A DNA stretch of 64,000 bases from Amycolatopsis benzoatilytica AK 16/65 (GTDB lineage: Bacteria; Actinomycetota; Actinomycetes; Mycobacteriales; Pseudonocardiaceae): contig NZ_KB912942.1 in the NCBI RefSeq assembly GCF_000383915.1, positions 5,886,564-5,950,563 on the forward strand, read 5' to 3'. How positions within the stretch are numbered: position 1 is the first letter of the stretch; each line of letters starts with the position of its first letter. Of the stretch, positions 16,720 to 24,621 are shown piece after piece. The position numbers were made by a program, and so were the translations under genes. The notes beneath the pieces are model-generated. The model saw nothing but the letters and a program-made list of their open reading frames with translations, was not told the origin of the DNA and ran no database searches.

Positions 16720-16752
16720 GCTGATCGGTTGCTGATCGCTCCCGCGCACGCT
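16720..16752 (+). promoter_or_regulatory. SARP-type direct repeats and -10 element of the hydrolase promoter
   Basis: GCTGATCG occurs at 16720-16727 and again at 16731-16738, a period of 11 bases. The second copy ends 8 bases before CACGCT (16747-16752), which in turn is 7 bases before the hydrolase ATG. This is the published SARP arrangement: heptamer repeats 11 bases apart with the last one 8 bases upstream of -10. An inverted half-copy (ATCAGC) lies at 16704-16709 near the SARP gene's own promoter. The poor -10 (C in place of T) fits activator dependence. Confidence 0.7.
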
Positions 16753-16759
16753 CACCCGC

Positions 16760-17620
16760 ATGAACTTCGATTACCAGCGCGTCCCGGTCGCGGACCGCGT
16801 TTCGCTCAACGTGGCCGTCGCCGGCTCCGGCTCGCCGATCGTCCTCCTGCACGGCTTCCCGCAGACCCACCTGATGTGGCGCCACGTCGCCGCCGATCTG
16901 GCCGCCGATCACACAGTGCTCGTCCCTGACCTGCGGGGGTACGGCGACAGCGACAAGCCGGAAGACACCGGCGAGACCTACTCCAAGCGCACCATGGCCG
17001 CCGACATCGTCGCGCTCGCCAAGGCGTTCGGACACGAACAGTTCGCCCTCGCCGGGCACGACCGCGGCGCGCTCGTCGCTTTCCGCGCCGGTCTCGACCA
17101 CCCCGACCACGTCACCCACCTGGCGATCTTCGATGTGCTGCCGACCCTTGACATGTGGGACGTGCTGCACGGGGCCAGCGCCGCCGTCGCCTTCCACCTC
17201 TACCTCATGGCGCAGCCGCCCGGACTGCCCGAGCAGCTGATCAGCGCAGCGCCCGACGCGTTCTTCGGCTACTTCCTCGACCAGTGGGGCGCGGATGCCG
17301 AGGCCATCCCGGCCAGCGTCCGAGCGCGGTACCTCGAAGCGTGCCGGAACGCGATCCCGTCGATCGTCGCGGACTACCGCGCCTCGGCGGGCATCGATGT
17401 CGAGCACGACCAGGCCGACCGGGACGCGGGAAACCGGCTGGCGATGCCGGTCACCGTCCTGCAGCAGGACTGGGGTGTCGCACTGGGCTACGACGCGGTC
17501 GCGCTGTGGCGCGCCTGGGCGCCGGCCTGTGTCCACGAGACCGTCGCCACTGGCCATTTCATGGCTGAGCAGGCGCCCGCTGTGGTGACTAAAACACTGC
17601 GCGAGTTGCTGCTCCGCTGA
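16760..17620 (+). CDS. alpha/beta hydrolase with Asp nucleophile (dehalogenase/epoxide hydrolase type)
   Basis: The enzyme has 286 residues and the fold motifs HGFPQTHLMW (oxyanion hole) and GHDRGA, with Asp101 at the nucleophile position, and His in TGHFM. An Asp nucleophile marks haloalkane/haloacetate dehalogenases and epoxide hydrolases rather than esterases. By-eye comparison with fluoroacetate dehalogenase gives a constant offset of 9: D110, R111 and H155 are kept (D101, R102, H146), but R114 and W156, which hold carboxylate and halide, are Leu (L105, L147). So defluorination is unlikely; an epoxide or other ester-forming substrate is possible. It is divergent from, and probably switched on by, the SARP regulator. 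Confidence 0.85.
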   Translation: MNFDYQRVPVADRVSLNVAVAGSGSPIVLLHGFPQTHLMWRHVAADLAADHTVLVPDLRGYGDSDKPEDTGETYSKRTMAADIVALAKAFGHEQFALAGHDRGALVAFRAGLDHPDHVTHLAIFDVLPTLDMWDVLHGASAAVAFHLYLMAQPPGLPEQLISAAPDAFFGYFLDQWGADAEAIPASVRARYLEACRNAIPSIVADYRASAGIDVEHDQADRDAGNRLAMPVTVLQQDWGVALGYDAVALWRAWAPACVHETVATGHFMAEQAPAVVTKTLRELLLR

Positions 17621-17643
17621 GCCCTGGGGTGGGCCCGCCGCCC

Positions 17644-17685
17644 CTGGTCGGCGAATGTCAGACTTGTCCGACCAGCGGGTCTGAC
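17644..17685. promoter_or_regulatory. interlocked inverted repeats before the HTH-Ig membrane protein gene
   Basis: Two perfect inverted repeats overlap: CTGGTCGG/CCGACCAG (17644-17651, 17668-17675) and GTCAGAC/GTCTGAC (17657-17663, 17679-17685). TGTCAGA recurs at 18544-18550 just after the gene. The set lies 15 bases before the start codon and may be bound by the HTH domain of the gene product itself. Confidence 0.45.
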
Positions 17686-17699
17686 AGTCAGGGAGGACG

Positions 17700-18539
17700 A
17701 TGAGCGACGGGCGCACCCCCGCCGCGGTCCTCTCCGCGGAGCTGGCCGAACTGCGCCTGCGGGCCGGCAACCCGTCGTTTCGGAAGATGGCGGAGCGATC
17801 CGGCCGGATCTCGCACACGACTCTGCACGAGGCAGTCGGCGGCACCCGGTTCCCGTCCTGGGACACCACCCGCGAGTTCGTCCGCGCCTGCGAAGGCGAC
17901 GAAGAGCAGTGGCGGCGCCGGTGGGAAGAGCTGAAGGGCGTGCCGCCGGCCGCCCCGCCGCAGCCGATCGAGAGCATCGAGCCGCTGGCCGACGTGCCGG
18001 TAGAGCACGCTGATCGGGAAGGGTCAGCGGTCGGGGTCGCGCCCGAGCCCGCGGCACCGCGCCGCCCGCGCCGCAAGCACGCGCTGGCGGTGATCGCCTT
18101 CGTTGTCGTCCTGCTCGCCGGCACCGCGGCCGTCATCCTGCCGAAGCTGCGCAGCGGCAGCGTGGTCGACGTCGGGGCGCGCATCCCCGGCGACAACTCC
18201 AAGTTCATCGCCGACGTGACCTACCCCGACGGCTCGCAGATCCGCGTCGGCGAGACCGTGCAGAAAGTGTGGGAGCTGCAGAACACCGGTTCGGTCCCGT
18301 GGCACGAGCGGTACCTGCTGCGGATGGACCGGCCCGCCGCGCCTGGTGCCTGCCGGACCCCGGACCGGGTGCTGATCGGCGACACCCCGCCGGGCGACCA
18401 TGTGATGGTGAGCGTCTCGGTGACCGCGCCCGCGAAGCCAGGCCGGTGCTGGGTCGGCTGGAAGATGGTCGACGCGAGCGGCGCCGAGTTCTTCCAGACC
18501 CGCCGTCCGGTGTACCTGCTGGTGACGGTCGTCTCTTAA
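17700..18539 (+). CDS. HTH - transmembrane - NBR1-type Ig domain protein
   Basis: A 279-residue protein, ATG start with GGGAGG 4 bases upstream. Residues about 8-70 look like the helix-turn-helix head common in actinobacterial proteins (RLRAGNPSFRKMAERSGRISHTTLHEAVGGTRFPSWDTTREFVRACEGD). A Pro-rich linker leads to one membrane helix near 128-147 (ALAVIAFVVVLLAGTAAVIL). Outside lies an Ig-like domain of the NBR1 type (VQKVWELQNTGSVPWHERYLLRMD ... CWVGWKMVDASGAEFFQTRRPVYLLV). It may link an extracellular ligand to DNA or to a cytoplasmic partner; the function is unknown. Family members with this layout exist in actinomycetes. Confidence 0.75.
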   Translation: MSDGRTPAAVLSAELAELRLRAGNPSFRKMAERSGRISHTTLHEAVGGTRFPSWDTTREFVRACEGDEEQWRRRWEELKGVPPAAPPQPIESIEPLADVPVEHADREGSAVGVAPEPAAPRRPRRKHALAVIAFVVVLLAGTAAVILPKLRSGSVVDVGARIPGDNSKFIADVTYPDGSQIRVGETVQKVWELQNTGSVPWHERYLLRMDRPAAPGACRTPDRVLIGDTPPGDHVMVSVSVTAPAKPGRCWVGWKMVDASGAEFFQTRRPVYLLVTVVS

Positions 18540-18620
18540 CGGCTGTCAGATTCTGTAAGACCTGGTCGAAGGGGTACCGAACACCCCGGCCAGCTCGTCA
18601 GGATGGCAGCCGCTGGGGGT

Positions 18621-18660
18621 CGGTCCGTGGCGGCTCGTCCCCGATCACCGCCACGGACCG
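18621..18660. terminator. 13-bp perfect hairpin between convergent genes
   Basis: CGGTCCGTGGCGG (18621-18633) and its exact complement (18648-18660) flank a 14-base loop. The hairpin lies between the 3' ends of the HTH-Ig gene and the AraC gene. There is no U tract, as is common for actinobacterial terminators. Confidence 0.6.
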
Positions 18661-18674
18661 CCGTTTTCGCCCGC

Positions 18675-19658
18675 TCAGGCGGTGCGCCGGAACGTCGTCC
18701 GGTACGCGCTCGGCGACACCCCCAGCGCCGCCTGCAGGTGCTGGCGCAGCGAGGCCGCCGTCCCGAACCCGCACGCCGCGGCGATCCGGTCGACCGGCAG
18801 CTCCGTCTCCTCCAGCAACTGCCGCGCCCGCTCCACCCGCTGCTGGGTCAGCCACTGCAGCGCCGACAGGCCGACCTCGTCGCGGAACCGGCGGGTGAAC
18901 GTGCGGGTGCTCATCGACTCCCGGACCGCCAGATCGCGCAGGGTGATCGGCTGGTCGAGGTTTTCCAGCGCCCAGGCCCGCGCCGTGCCGGTGGACGACG
19001 AGCGCGGCTCGGGCACCGGACGGCGGATGAACTGTGCCTGCCCGCCCTCGCGGTGCGGCGACACGACCGTGCCGCGGGCCACCTCGTTGGCCACCGCGGC
19101 GCCGAAGTCGCGGCGGATCAGGTGCAGGCAGAGGTCGATGCCGGAGGCGACGCCGGCCGAGGTGAAGACGTTGCCGTCCTCGGTGTAGAGCACGTCCGGG
19201 TCCAGCCGCACTCGCGGATACTCCAGCTGGAACTCGCACGCCGAGCGCCAGTGCGTGGTCGCGCGCCGCCCGTCGAGCAGGCCCATCGCGGCGAGCACGA
19301 ACGCCCCGGTGCAGATCGAGGCGATCCGCACGTCCGGCCGGACCAGGTTCATCGCGTGTTCGAGCGACGGGATCAGCTGGCGGCCGGCGGGCTCGTACTC
19401 CAGCGACGAAGCGGGCACGATCACCGTGTCGGCTTCGGCGATCGCCTCCGGGCCTTGCGCGATCGGGATGGAGAAGTCCGCGTCGGTACGCACCTCGCCC
19501 GGTTCCGGCGTGCAGGTGACGACCTCGTACAGCCGCTCGCCCTCGGCCGAACGGGCCTGCCCGAACAGCCGGTGGACGATGCCGAGTTCCATCACCAGCA
19601 TGCCGTGCCGGACCAGGACCGCGACCTTGTGCCGTTCGGGATGCTGGAAAACCGCCAT
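18675..19658 (-). CDS. GlxA/AraC-family transcriptional regulator
   Basis: The gene encodes 327 residues from the ATG at 19658; two upstream ATGs are in frame but unsupported. The N-terminal half is a DJ-1/PfpI-like domain (VAVLVRHGMLVMELGIVHRLFG, then ASICTGAFVLAAMGLLDGRRATTHW), which in this family senses small molecules. The C-terminal half has two AraC HTHs (ITLRDLAVRESMSTRTFTRRFRDEVGLSALQWL and LPVDRIAAACGFGTAASLRQHLQAALGVSPSAYRTTF). It faces a quinone reductase gene across 70 bases that hold nested inverted repeats, so that gene is its likely target. Confidence 0.88.
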   Translation of the reverse strand: MAVFQHPERHKVAVLVRHGMLVMELGIVHRLFGQARSAEGERLYEVVTCTPEPGEVRTDADFSIPIAQGPEAIAEADTVIVPASSLEYEPAGRQLIPSLEHAMNLVRPDVRIASICTGAFVLAAMGLLDGRRATTHWRSACEFQLEYPRVRLDPDVLYTEDGNVFTSAGVASGIDLCLHLIRRDFGAAVANEVARGTVVSPHREGGQAQFIRRPVPEPRSSSTGTARAWALENLDQPITLRDLAVRESMSTRTFTRRFRDEVGLSALQWLTQQRVERARQLLEETELPVDRIAAACGFGTAASLRQHLQAALGVSPSAYRTTFRRTA

Positions 19659-19692
19659 GGCCCGATTCTTGCACAAGGTGGCCATCGGGCCA
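19658..19692. promoter_or_regulatory. nested inverted repeats between araC-type and quinone reductase genes
   Basis: TGGCCCGAT (19658-19666) pairs with ATCGGGCCA (19684-19692). CTTG-CA-CAAG (19668-19677) lies inside, near the centre. The symmetric site covers the start of the regulator gene and lies 36 bases before the reductase gene, as expected for an operator serving both. Confidence 0.4.
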
Positions 19693-19728
19693 CTTTTTCG
19701 CGCCCTGCGGCGGCGGCACCCTGGCCCC

Positions 19729-20430
19729 ATGAACGTCCTGTGGATCTACGCCCATCCCGACCCCGAATCGCTCAACGGAGCCCTTCGCGACGACGGCGTC
19801 GCGACCCTGCGTGAGCTAGGCCATGACGTGCGCGAATCCGACCTCTACGCGATGCGCTGGAACCCAGTGGTCGACGTAATCGGAGCCGTGCCCGAGGACG
19901 TCCGTGCCGAGCACCGGAAGCTCGATTGGGCGGACACCGTCATCGTGCAGTTCCCGCTGTGGTGGGCGGATACGCCAGCCATCCTGAAGGGCTGGTTCGA
20001 CCGCGTCTTCGTGCAGGGCTACGGCTACGACTACCGCGACGAAACCGGTCACCCGCTGCGATACGGCAACGGCGTGCTGGCCGGAAAGCGCGCGATGGTC
20101 ATCGTCACCGCCGGCGCGCAGGCGGACAGCCTCGGCCCGCGCGGGGCACACGGCTCGCTCGACGACCTGATGTTCGGCGTCCAGCACGGCACCCTCTTCT
20201 ACACCGGCATGACAGTGCTGCCTCCGCTCACCGTGACCGGCACGAACCGGATGACGCCAGAGCGGTTCGACTGCGTGCGAGAGGAGCTGCGCAAGCGTTT
20301 GCACTCGCTGGAAACCGCCGATCCGCTGCCGTACCGCACCCAGGACGGCGGCGACTACGACCGGCGGCTGGTCCTGCGTCCGGACGTCGCGGCGGGGCAG
20401 GCCGGGTACGGCATCCACCTCATCGCTTGA
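19729..20430 (+). CDS. NAD(P)H quinone oxidoreductase, flavodoxin fold
   Basis: A 233-residue protein of the NQO1/modulator-of-drug-activity type. It has the flavin phosphate loop AHPDPESLNGAL at the start, VIVQFPLWWADTPAILKGWFDRVF, and the dinucleotide-facing loop VTAGAQADSLGPRGAHGSLDDLMFG. It would reduce quinones or similar electrophiles by two electrons with FAD or FMN. Tail residues (YRTQDGGDYDRRLVLRPDVAAGQAGYGIHL) extend beyond the core. Divergent from the GlxA-type regulator, which suggests induction by a reactive compound. Confidence 0.88.
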   Translation: MNVLWIYAHPDPESLNGALRDDGVATLRELGHDVRESDLYAMRWNPVVDVIGAVPEDVRAEHRKLDWADTVIVQFPLWWADTPAILKGWFDRVFVQGYGYDYRDETGHPLRYGNGVLAGKRAMVIVTAGAQADSLGPRGAHGSLDDLMFGVQHGTLFYTGMTVLPPLTVTGTNRMTPERFDCVREELRKRLHSLETADPLPYRTQDGGDYDRRLVLRPDVAAGQAGYGIHLIA

Positions 20431-20433
20431 CCC

Positions 20434-20457
20434 GTATATACCTCAGTGGTTATATAC
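20434..20457. promoter_or_regulatory. AT-rich inverted repeat before the SRPBCC gene
   Basis: GTATATA (20434-20440) pairs with TATATAC (20451-20457), with CC and GG continuing the symmetry inward. The site ends 4 bases before the ATG and would cover the -10 region, so a bound repressor would block transcription. Such AT-rich sequence is very rare in this window. The cognate regulator is not adjacent. Confidence 0.5.
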
Positions 20458-20461
20458 GCGC

Positions 20462-21349
20462 ATGGCGACCTTGCGGACGACCTCCACCGGACGACCGAGC
20501 GTGACCCTCGAACGCACCCTGGCGCACCCGCCGGAGAAGGTGTGGCGCGCGATCACCGCCGCCGAGGAGCTGGCGCACTGGTTCCCGGCCGCGGTCACCT
20601 TGCCGGCGGCCCCGGCGGCGGGCGGGAAGATCACCTTCACCTTCCCCGAAACCGGCGACACCAGCGAGGGCGAAATCGTCTGCTACCGGCCGCCGGAGGT
20701 CTTCGAATTCACCTGGAACTCGGACCTGATCCAGATTGTGGTGTCCGCCGAAGGCTCGGGCAGCAAGCTCTCCTTCACGCACACCTTCAACCGCGGCGAA
20801 CCGGATATCGCCCTGCTCGGCGCGGGGCGCCACGTGACTGGCTGGGTCGCGTGCCTGGACGCGCTCGCCGCCGCGCTCGACGGCCGGGACCCGCAGCGGC
20901 CGACCGACTGGCATGACCGGATGGTGCGCTGGATCGGGGAGTTCGGCCTTGAGGACGGCGAACTCCTGGACGGCCGGGTGATCCGATTCCGCCGCGACCT
21001 GGTCTGGCCGCCGGCCGAGGACGTGTGGCAGCGCCTGCCGCAGCCGCCGGACGGGGCGGCGGTGACCGAATCGCGGCCCCCGGAAGTTCTCGCCCACCAG
21101 TGGTGCCACGACGGGAAACCGGCAGGCGAGGTCCGCTGGGAGATCACCGCGGATCCACTGGACGGGGTCCGCGTGGAGCTGACCCAGACCGTCCCGGACG
21201 AGCTGGCCGGGCAGCTGCCGGAGCTGATGGCGCTGCGGCACGAGCAGCTGAACGCGCTGTTCGCCGGCACGTTCGGCGTCCAGCCGGCACCGTGGCCGGC
21301 GGACCGGGTGGCCGCGACGCGGCAGCACTACGCCGAATTGTTCTCCTGA
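20462..21349 (+). CDS. double SRPBCC (AHSA1-type) domain protein
   Basis: Two SRPBCC/activator-of-Hsp90-like domains lie in tandem in this 295-residue protein. The first reads TLERTLAHPPEKVWRAITAAEELAHWFPAAV ... GEIVCYRPPEVFEFTWNSD ... FTHTFN, and the second begins near residue 180 (RRDLVWPPAEDVWQRLPQPPD ... EVLAHQW). SRPBCC folds make deep hydrophobic pockets; the ligand is not predictable. In actinomycetes they often stand beside ArsR-type regulators, but here only an operator-like AT-rich palindrome is present. Convergent with an acetyltransferase gene, with a palindromic repeat between. Confidence 0.82.
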   Translation: MATLRTTSTGRPSVTLERTLAHPPEKVWRAITAAEELAHWFPAAVTLPAAPAAGGKITFTFPETGDTSEGEIVCYRPPEVFEFTWNSDLIQIVVSAEGSGSKLSFTHTFNRGEPDIALLGAGRHVTGWVACLDALAAALDGRDPQRPTDWHDRMVRWIGEFGLEDGELLDGRVIRFRRDLVWPPAEDVWQRLPQPPDGAAVTESRPPEVLAHQWCHDGKPAGEVRWEITADPLDGVRVELTQTVPDELAGQLPELMALRHEQLNALFAGTFGVQPAPWPADRVAATRQHYAELFS

Positions 21350-21370
21350 GCGATTCAGGCCGTGAGGGGC

Positions 21371-21399
21371 TCCGTGAGGGAATCAGATTCCCTCACGGA
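21371..21399. repeat. short palindrome related to the dispersed family
   Basis: TCCGTGAGGGAATC-A-GATTCCCTCACGGA is a perfect 14-bp hairpin with a one-base loop, preceded by GGCCGTGAGGGG. It resembles the inner and outer parts of the longer dispersed palindromes joined together. It lies between two convergent genes. Confidence 0.75.
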
Positions 21400-21517
21400 C
21401 CACAAACCCCGCTCCCGCCGCCCGGCATGAGCCGCTCCGGCCGGGGCAGGGCCTCAACCTCGGCAGACGCGGCGAAACCGCACCCACAACGCCGCCTCAA
21501 GTTCCTGGCAGGGGGAA

Positions 21518-22336
21518 TCAGCCCAGCGCGGTGTTGTACGGCGAAAACCGCATCTCCGCCGGTCCGGGGAGCGGTTTTCCGTCCAGGACGAGCCGGGGCG
21601 CGGTGCTGCGCTTCGCCAAGCCGCGTGCCTCGCACCACGCCGCCAGAGCCGGGAACCGGTGGTCCACCGCCAGCCGCAGCACGCCACCGGCGTCTCGGGC
21701 GAGGCCGCGGAGCAACGCGCGAGCCTCGTCCTCGTCCGCCGCCGCGACCGGGCCGATCACCGTTGTCTCGCCGTACCTGGTGCCGAGCGCGTAGCCCTGG
21801 TCCGTTACGTGGGCGTACTCGGCCTCGAACAGCATCCGGTTCAAGAGGTCTTTCCGCGCGAAACCCTGCGTCGCGCCGTCCATCTCGTACACCCGTGCGA
21901 CATCCGCCGGCCCCAGCGGCCGCGACGCGGCCCCTCCGTCGTCGACGAACTCGCCGCGGTAGTTGTCGCAACCGCCGTCCGCCGCGAAGCCCAACGACTC
22001 ATACAACGGCCGCGCGGTTTGCGTGGAATACAACGAGACCACCGCGTCGCCTGCCGCTTCGACCGCGCTCCGCACGACCCGCCGGCCCAGCCCTTGGCGG
22101 GCGAACCGCTCCGCGACGACCACCATCGACACCGACGCGACCGGCCCCGACCGGGTGAGAATGGCCGCCGCGGCGAGGCCGCCGTCAGGCGCGTCGATGC
22201 CAAATCCGCTGCCGATATCCAGCAGCATCGCCCACTTCCGCTCTTCGCGGGGCCACCCGCGATCGGATCCGAGGTCGAGACACGCGGACAGGTCGGCGGG
22301 CCCGAGCGAGCGGACCGGAGCGTCAGCAAGCAGCAC
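21518..22336 (-). CDS. GNAT acetyltransferase with C-terminal GNAT-associated domain
   Basis: The protein has 272 residues when started at GTG 22336, which sits 7 bases after a TAGGGT -10 element; a GTG three codons earlier is possible. The N-terminal domain has the acetyl-CoA loop RFARQGLGRRVVRSAVEAAG and LYESLGFAADGG. The C-terminal domain (TVIGPVAAADEDEARALLRGLARDAGGVLRLAVDH) fits the second domain found in many actinobacterial GNATs. The substrate is unknown. The gene is convergent with the SRPBCC gene. Confidence 0.8.
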   Translation of the reverse strand: MLLADAPVRSLGPADLSACLDLGSDRGWPREERKWAMLLDIGSGFGIDAPDGGLAAAAILTRSGPVASVSMVVVAERFARQGLGRRVVRSAVEAAGDAVVSLYSTQTARPLYESLGFAADGGCDNYRGEFVDDGGAASRPLGPADVARVYEMDGATQGFARKDLLNRMLFEAEYAHVTDQGYALGTRYGETTVIGPVAAADEDEARALLRGLARDAGGVLRLAVDHRFPALAAWCEARGLAKRSTAPRLVLDGKPLPGPAEMRFSPYNTALG

Positions 22337-22343
22337 GGACCCC

Positions 22344-22349
22344 ACCCTA
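22344..22349 (-). promoter_or_regulatory. -10 element TAGGGT, probable leaderless start
   Basis: TAGGGT is followed by 7 bases and GTG 22336 of the acetyltransferase gene. This spacing decides the start chosen for that gene. Confidence 0.45.
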
Positions 22350-22692
22350 GGACGGACTGGCGTCCTCGTGACCGGCTCGACGCCGGAAATTCAACTGCCG
22401 CCAGGTCCGCACGGTCCTTGGAGCGTGTCTCGCGCGGGGAAGGCATCTCTTAGGCGGTCCCGGGGTATTCGCAGCCGACTCAATCGTCCACGCCACCGCG
22501 GTCCACGACGGAGCCGGACTCCTGCCCGGCAACGCCTGCATCGTCCGCCGCTCGTACCCCGACAGTAGAGCCCGGTGGGTCTCTGCACCGGTCGCGAATT
22601 AGGACGGCAGCACCGGCAGGTCGACGGACGTGTCCTCGTCTGCCGCGCGAACAGGGAGTCCTACGCCACACGCGCGGCGACGGCACAGTAGC
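22350..22692. other. gene-free stretch upstream of the carboxylase beta gene
   Basis: No convincing gene is present. One short plus-strand frame around 22455-22570 reads [25 protein letters not shown] before a stop, loosely like the end of a PIN-domain toxin, and may be a gene remnant. The evidence is weak. No strong hairpin or operator stands out. Confidence 0.3.
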
Positions 22693-22698
22693 TAAGCT
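22693..22698 (+). promoter_or_regulatory. -10 element TAAGCT, probable leaderless start of the carboxylase beta gene
   Basis: TAAGCT, then 7 bases, then the ATG. No ribosome binding site precedes the ATG, so a leaderless mRNA is the simplest reading. Confidence 0.5.
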
Positions 22699-22705
22699 CC
22701 GCCAC

Positions 22706-24343
22706 ATGAGCAGTGCGACGCAGCCGCTCGGGACGCCGCCCGAGGGAGAACCGGACATCCACACGACGGCCGGCAAGCTCGCGGATCTCTACCGCCGCTA
22801 CGACGAAGCCGTGCACGCCGGGTCGGCGCGCGCGATCGAGAAGCAGCACGCCAAGGGCAAGAAGACCGCCCGGGAGCGCATCGACCTGCTGCTCGACGAG
22901 GGTTCCTTCGTCGAACTCGACGAGCTGGCGCGGCACCGCTCCACGAACTTCGGGCTGGAGAAGAACCGGCCGTACGGCGACGGCGTGGTGACCGGCTACG
23001 GCACCGTCGACGGCCGTCCGGTGTGCGTGTTCAGCCAGGACGTCACGGTGTTCGGCGGCGCGCTCGGCGAGGTCTACGGCGAGAAGATCTGCAAGGTCAT
23101 GGACCTGGCGATCAAGACCGGCCGGCCGATCGTCGGCATCAACGAGGGCGGCGGCGCGCGGATCCAGGAAGGCGTCGTCTCGCTCGGCCTCTACGGCGAG
23201 ATCTTCCGCCGCAACACTCTCGCCTCCGGCGTCATCCCGCAGATCTCGCTGATCATGGGCGCTAACGCGGGCGGGCACGTCTACTCCCCCGCGCTCACCG
23301 ACTTCACGGTGATGGTGGACGAGACGTCGCAGATGTTCATCACCGGACCGGACGTCGTGAAGACAGTGACCGGCGAGGACGTCACCTTCGAGGAACTCGG
23401 CGGCGGGCGCACGCACAACACCAAGTCGGGCGTCGCGCACTACCTCGGCTCCGACGACGAGGACGCCATCGCCTACGTCAAGGAACTGCTCTCCTACCTG
23501 CCGCAGAACAACCTGTCCGAGCCGCCGGAGTTCGACGCGACGCAGCCGCCCGCCGGCTTCTTCGACAACGTCACCGACACCGACCGCGAGCTGGACACGA
23601 TCATCCCGGACTCGCCGAACACGCCGTACGACATGCACGAGGTCGTCACCCGGGTGCTCGACGACGGCGAGTTCCTCGAGGTCCAGGAGCTGTTCGCGCC
23701 GAACATCCTGATCGGCTTCGGCCGGGTCGACGGGCAGAGCGTGGGCGTGGTCGCCAACCAGCCGACCCAGTTCGCCGGCTGCCTCGACATCGACGCCTCG
23801 GAGAAGGCCGCCCGGTTCGTGCGGACCTGCGACGCGTTCAACATCCCGGTGCTGACCTTCGTGGACGTCCCGGGCTTCCTGCCCGGCACCGACCAGGAAT
23901 GGAACGGCATCATCCGCCGCGGCGCGAAGCTGATCTACGCCTACGCGGAGGCGACGGTCCCGCTGATCACGGTGATCACGCGCAAGGCATACGGGGGCGC
24001 GTACGACGTGATGGGCTCCAAGCACCTCGGCGCGGACATCAACCTCGCCTGGCCCACCGCGCAGGTCGCGGTGATGGGCGCGCAGGGCGCGGCGAACATC
24101 GTGCACCGCAAGACGCTGGCCAACGCGGCCGCCGAGGGCAAGGACGTCGACGCGCTGCGCGCGGACCTGATCCAGGAGTACGAAGACACCCTGCTCAACC
24201 CGTACGCGGCGGCCGAACGCGGCTACGTCGACTCGGTGATCGTGCCCGCGCACACCCGCGGCCACATCGCGAAGGCGCTGAGCCTGCTGCGCACGAAGCG
24301 CGAGTCGCTGCCGCCCAAGAAGCACGGCAACATCCCCCTGTGA
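22706..24343 (+). CDS. accD5: acyl-CoA carboxylase beta subunit (propionyl-CoA type)
   Basis: A 545-residue carboxyltransferase with two crotonase-like halves. It moves carboxyl from biotin to propionyl-CoA or acetyl-CoA. Seen motifs: [37 protein letters not shown] and [16 protein letters not shown] in the first half; [60 protein letters not shown] in the second (oxyanion-stabilising glycines). Followed by the epsilon subunit after 7 bases and, farther on, by maf and the alpha subunit, as in AccD5/PccB loci. Propionyl-CoA specificity is inferred from that context and from the methylmalonyl-CoA mutase genes in the window. Confidence 0.93.
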   Translation: MSSATQPLGTPPEGEPDIHTTAGKLADLYRRYDEAVHAGSARAIEKQHAKGKKTARERIDLLLDEGSFVELDELARHRSTNFGLEKNRPYGDGVVTGYGTVDGRPVCVFSQDVTVFGGALGEVYGEKICKVMDLAIKTGRPIVGINEGGGARIQEGVVSLGLYGEIFRRNTLASGVIPQISLIMGANAGGHVYSPALTDFTVMVDETSQMFITGPDVVKTVTGEDVTFEELGGGRTHNTKSGVAHYLGSDDEDAIAYVKELLSYLPQNNLSEPPEFDATQPPAGFFDNVTDTDRELDTIIPDSPNTPYDMHEVVTRVLDDGEFLEVQELFAPNILIGFGRVDGQSVGVVANQPTQFAGCLDIDASEKAARFVRTCDAFNIPVLTFVDVPGFLPGTDQEWNGIIRRGAKLIYAYAEATVPLITVITRKAYGGAYDVMGSKHLGADINLAWPTAQVAVMGAQGAANIVHRKTLANAAAEGKDVDALRADLIQEYEDTLLNPYAAAERGYVDSVIVPAHTRGHIAKALSLLRTKRESLPPKKHGNIPL

Positions 24344-24350
24344 GGCGGCG

Positions 24351-24563
24351 ATGACCGACACTCCCCTGCTCCGCGTAGTCCGCGGCAACCCGGACGACGC
24401 CGAACTCGCCGCGCTCACCGTGCTGGTGGCGGCCGCCGCGTCCGCACCCGGTCCGGCACCGGAAACGCGCCGGACGTCGTGGTGGAACGACCGGGCGCGC
24501 GGGGTCGGCGCTTCGGCGTCCCCCGGCGACGGCGCCTGGCGCGCTTCGACGCTGCCCCGCTGA
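24351..24563 (+). CDS. accE: acyl-CoA carboxylase epsilon subunit
   Basis: A 70-residue accessory subunit with the family pattern LLRVVRGNPDDAELAALTVLVAAAA, an Ala/Pro linker, then WWNDRARG near the C-terminus. In actinomycetes this small protein stabilises and stimulates the alpha-beta carboxylase complex. The ATG lies 7 bases after the beta-subunit stop with GAGGCGG before it, so the two are co-translated. The usual next gene, maf, is displaced by 2.7 kb. Confidence 0.9.
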   Translation: MTDTPLLRVVRGNPDDAELAALTVLVAAAASAPGPAPETRRTSWWNDRARGVGASASPGDGAWRASTLPR

Positions 24564-24621
24564 CTTCCGGCCGCGTCGGCGATCGATCTGCGCCGACGCG
24601 GTTTCGCGCCGTCCCCGCACT

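Noticed and set aside
16760..17620. Fluoroacetate dehalogenase
   Set aside because: Two of the residues that bind carboxylate and halide are Leu, so only the broader fold assignment is kept.
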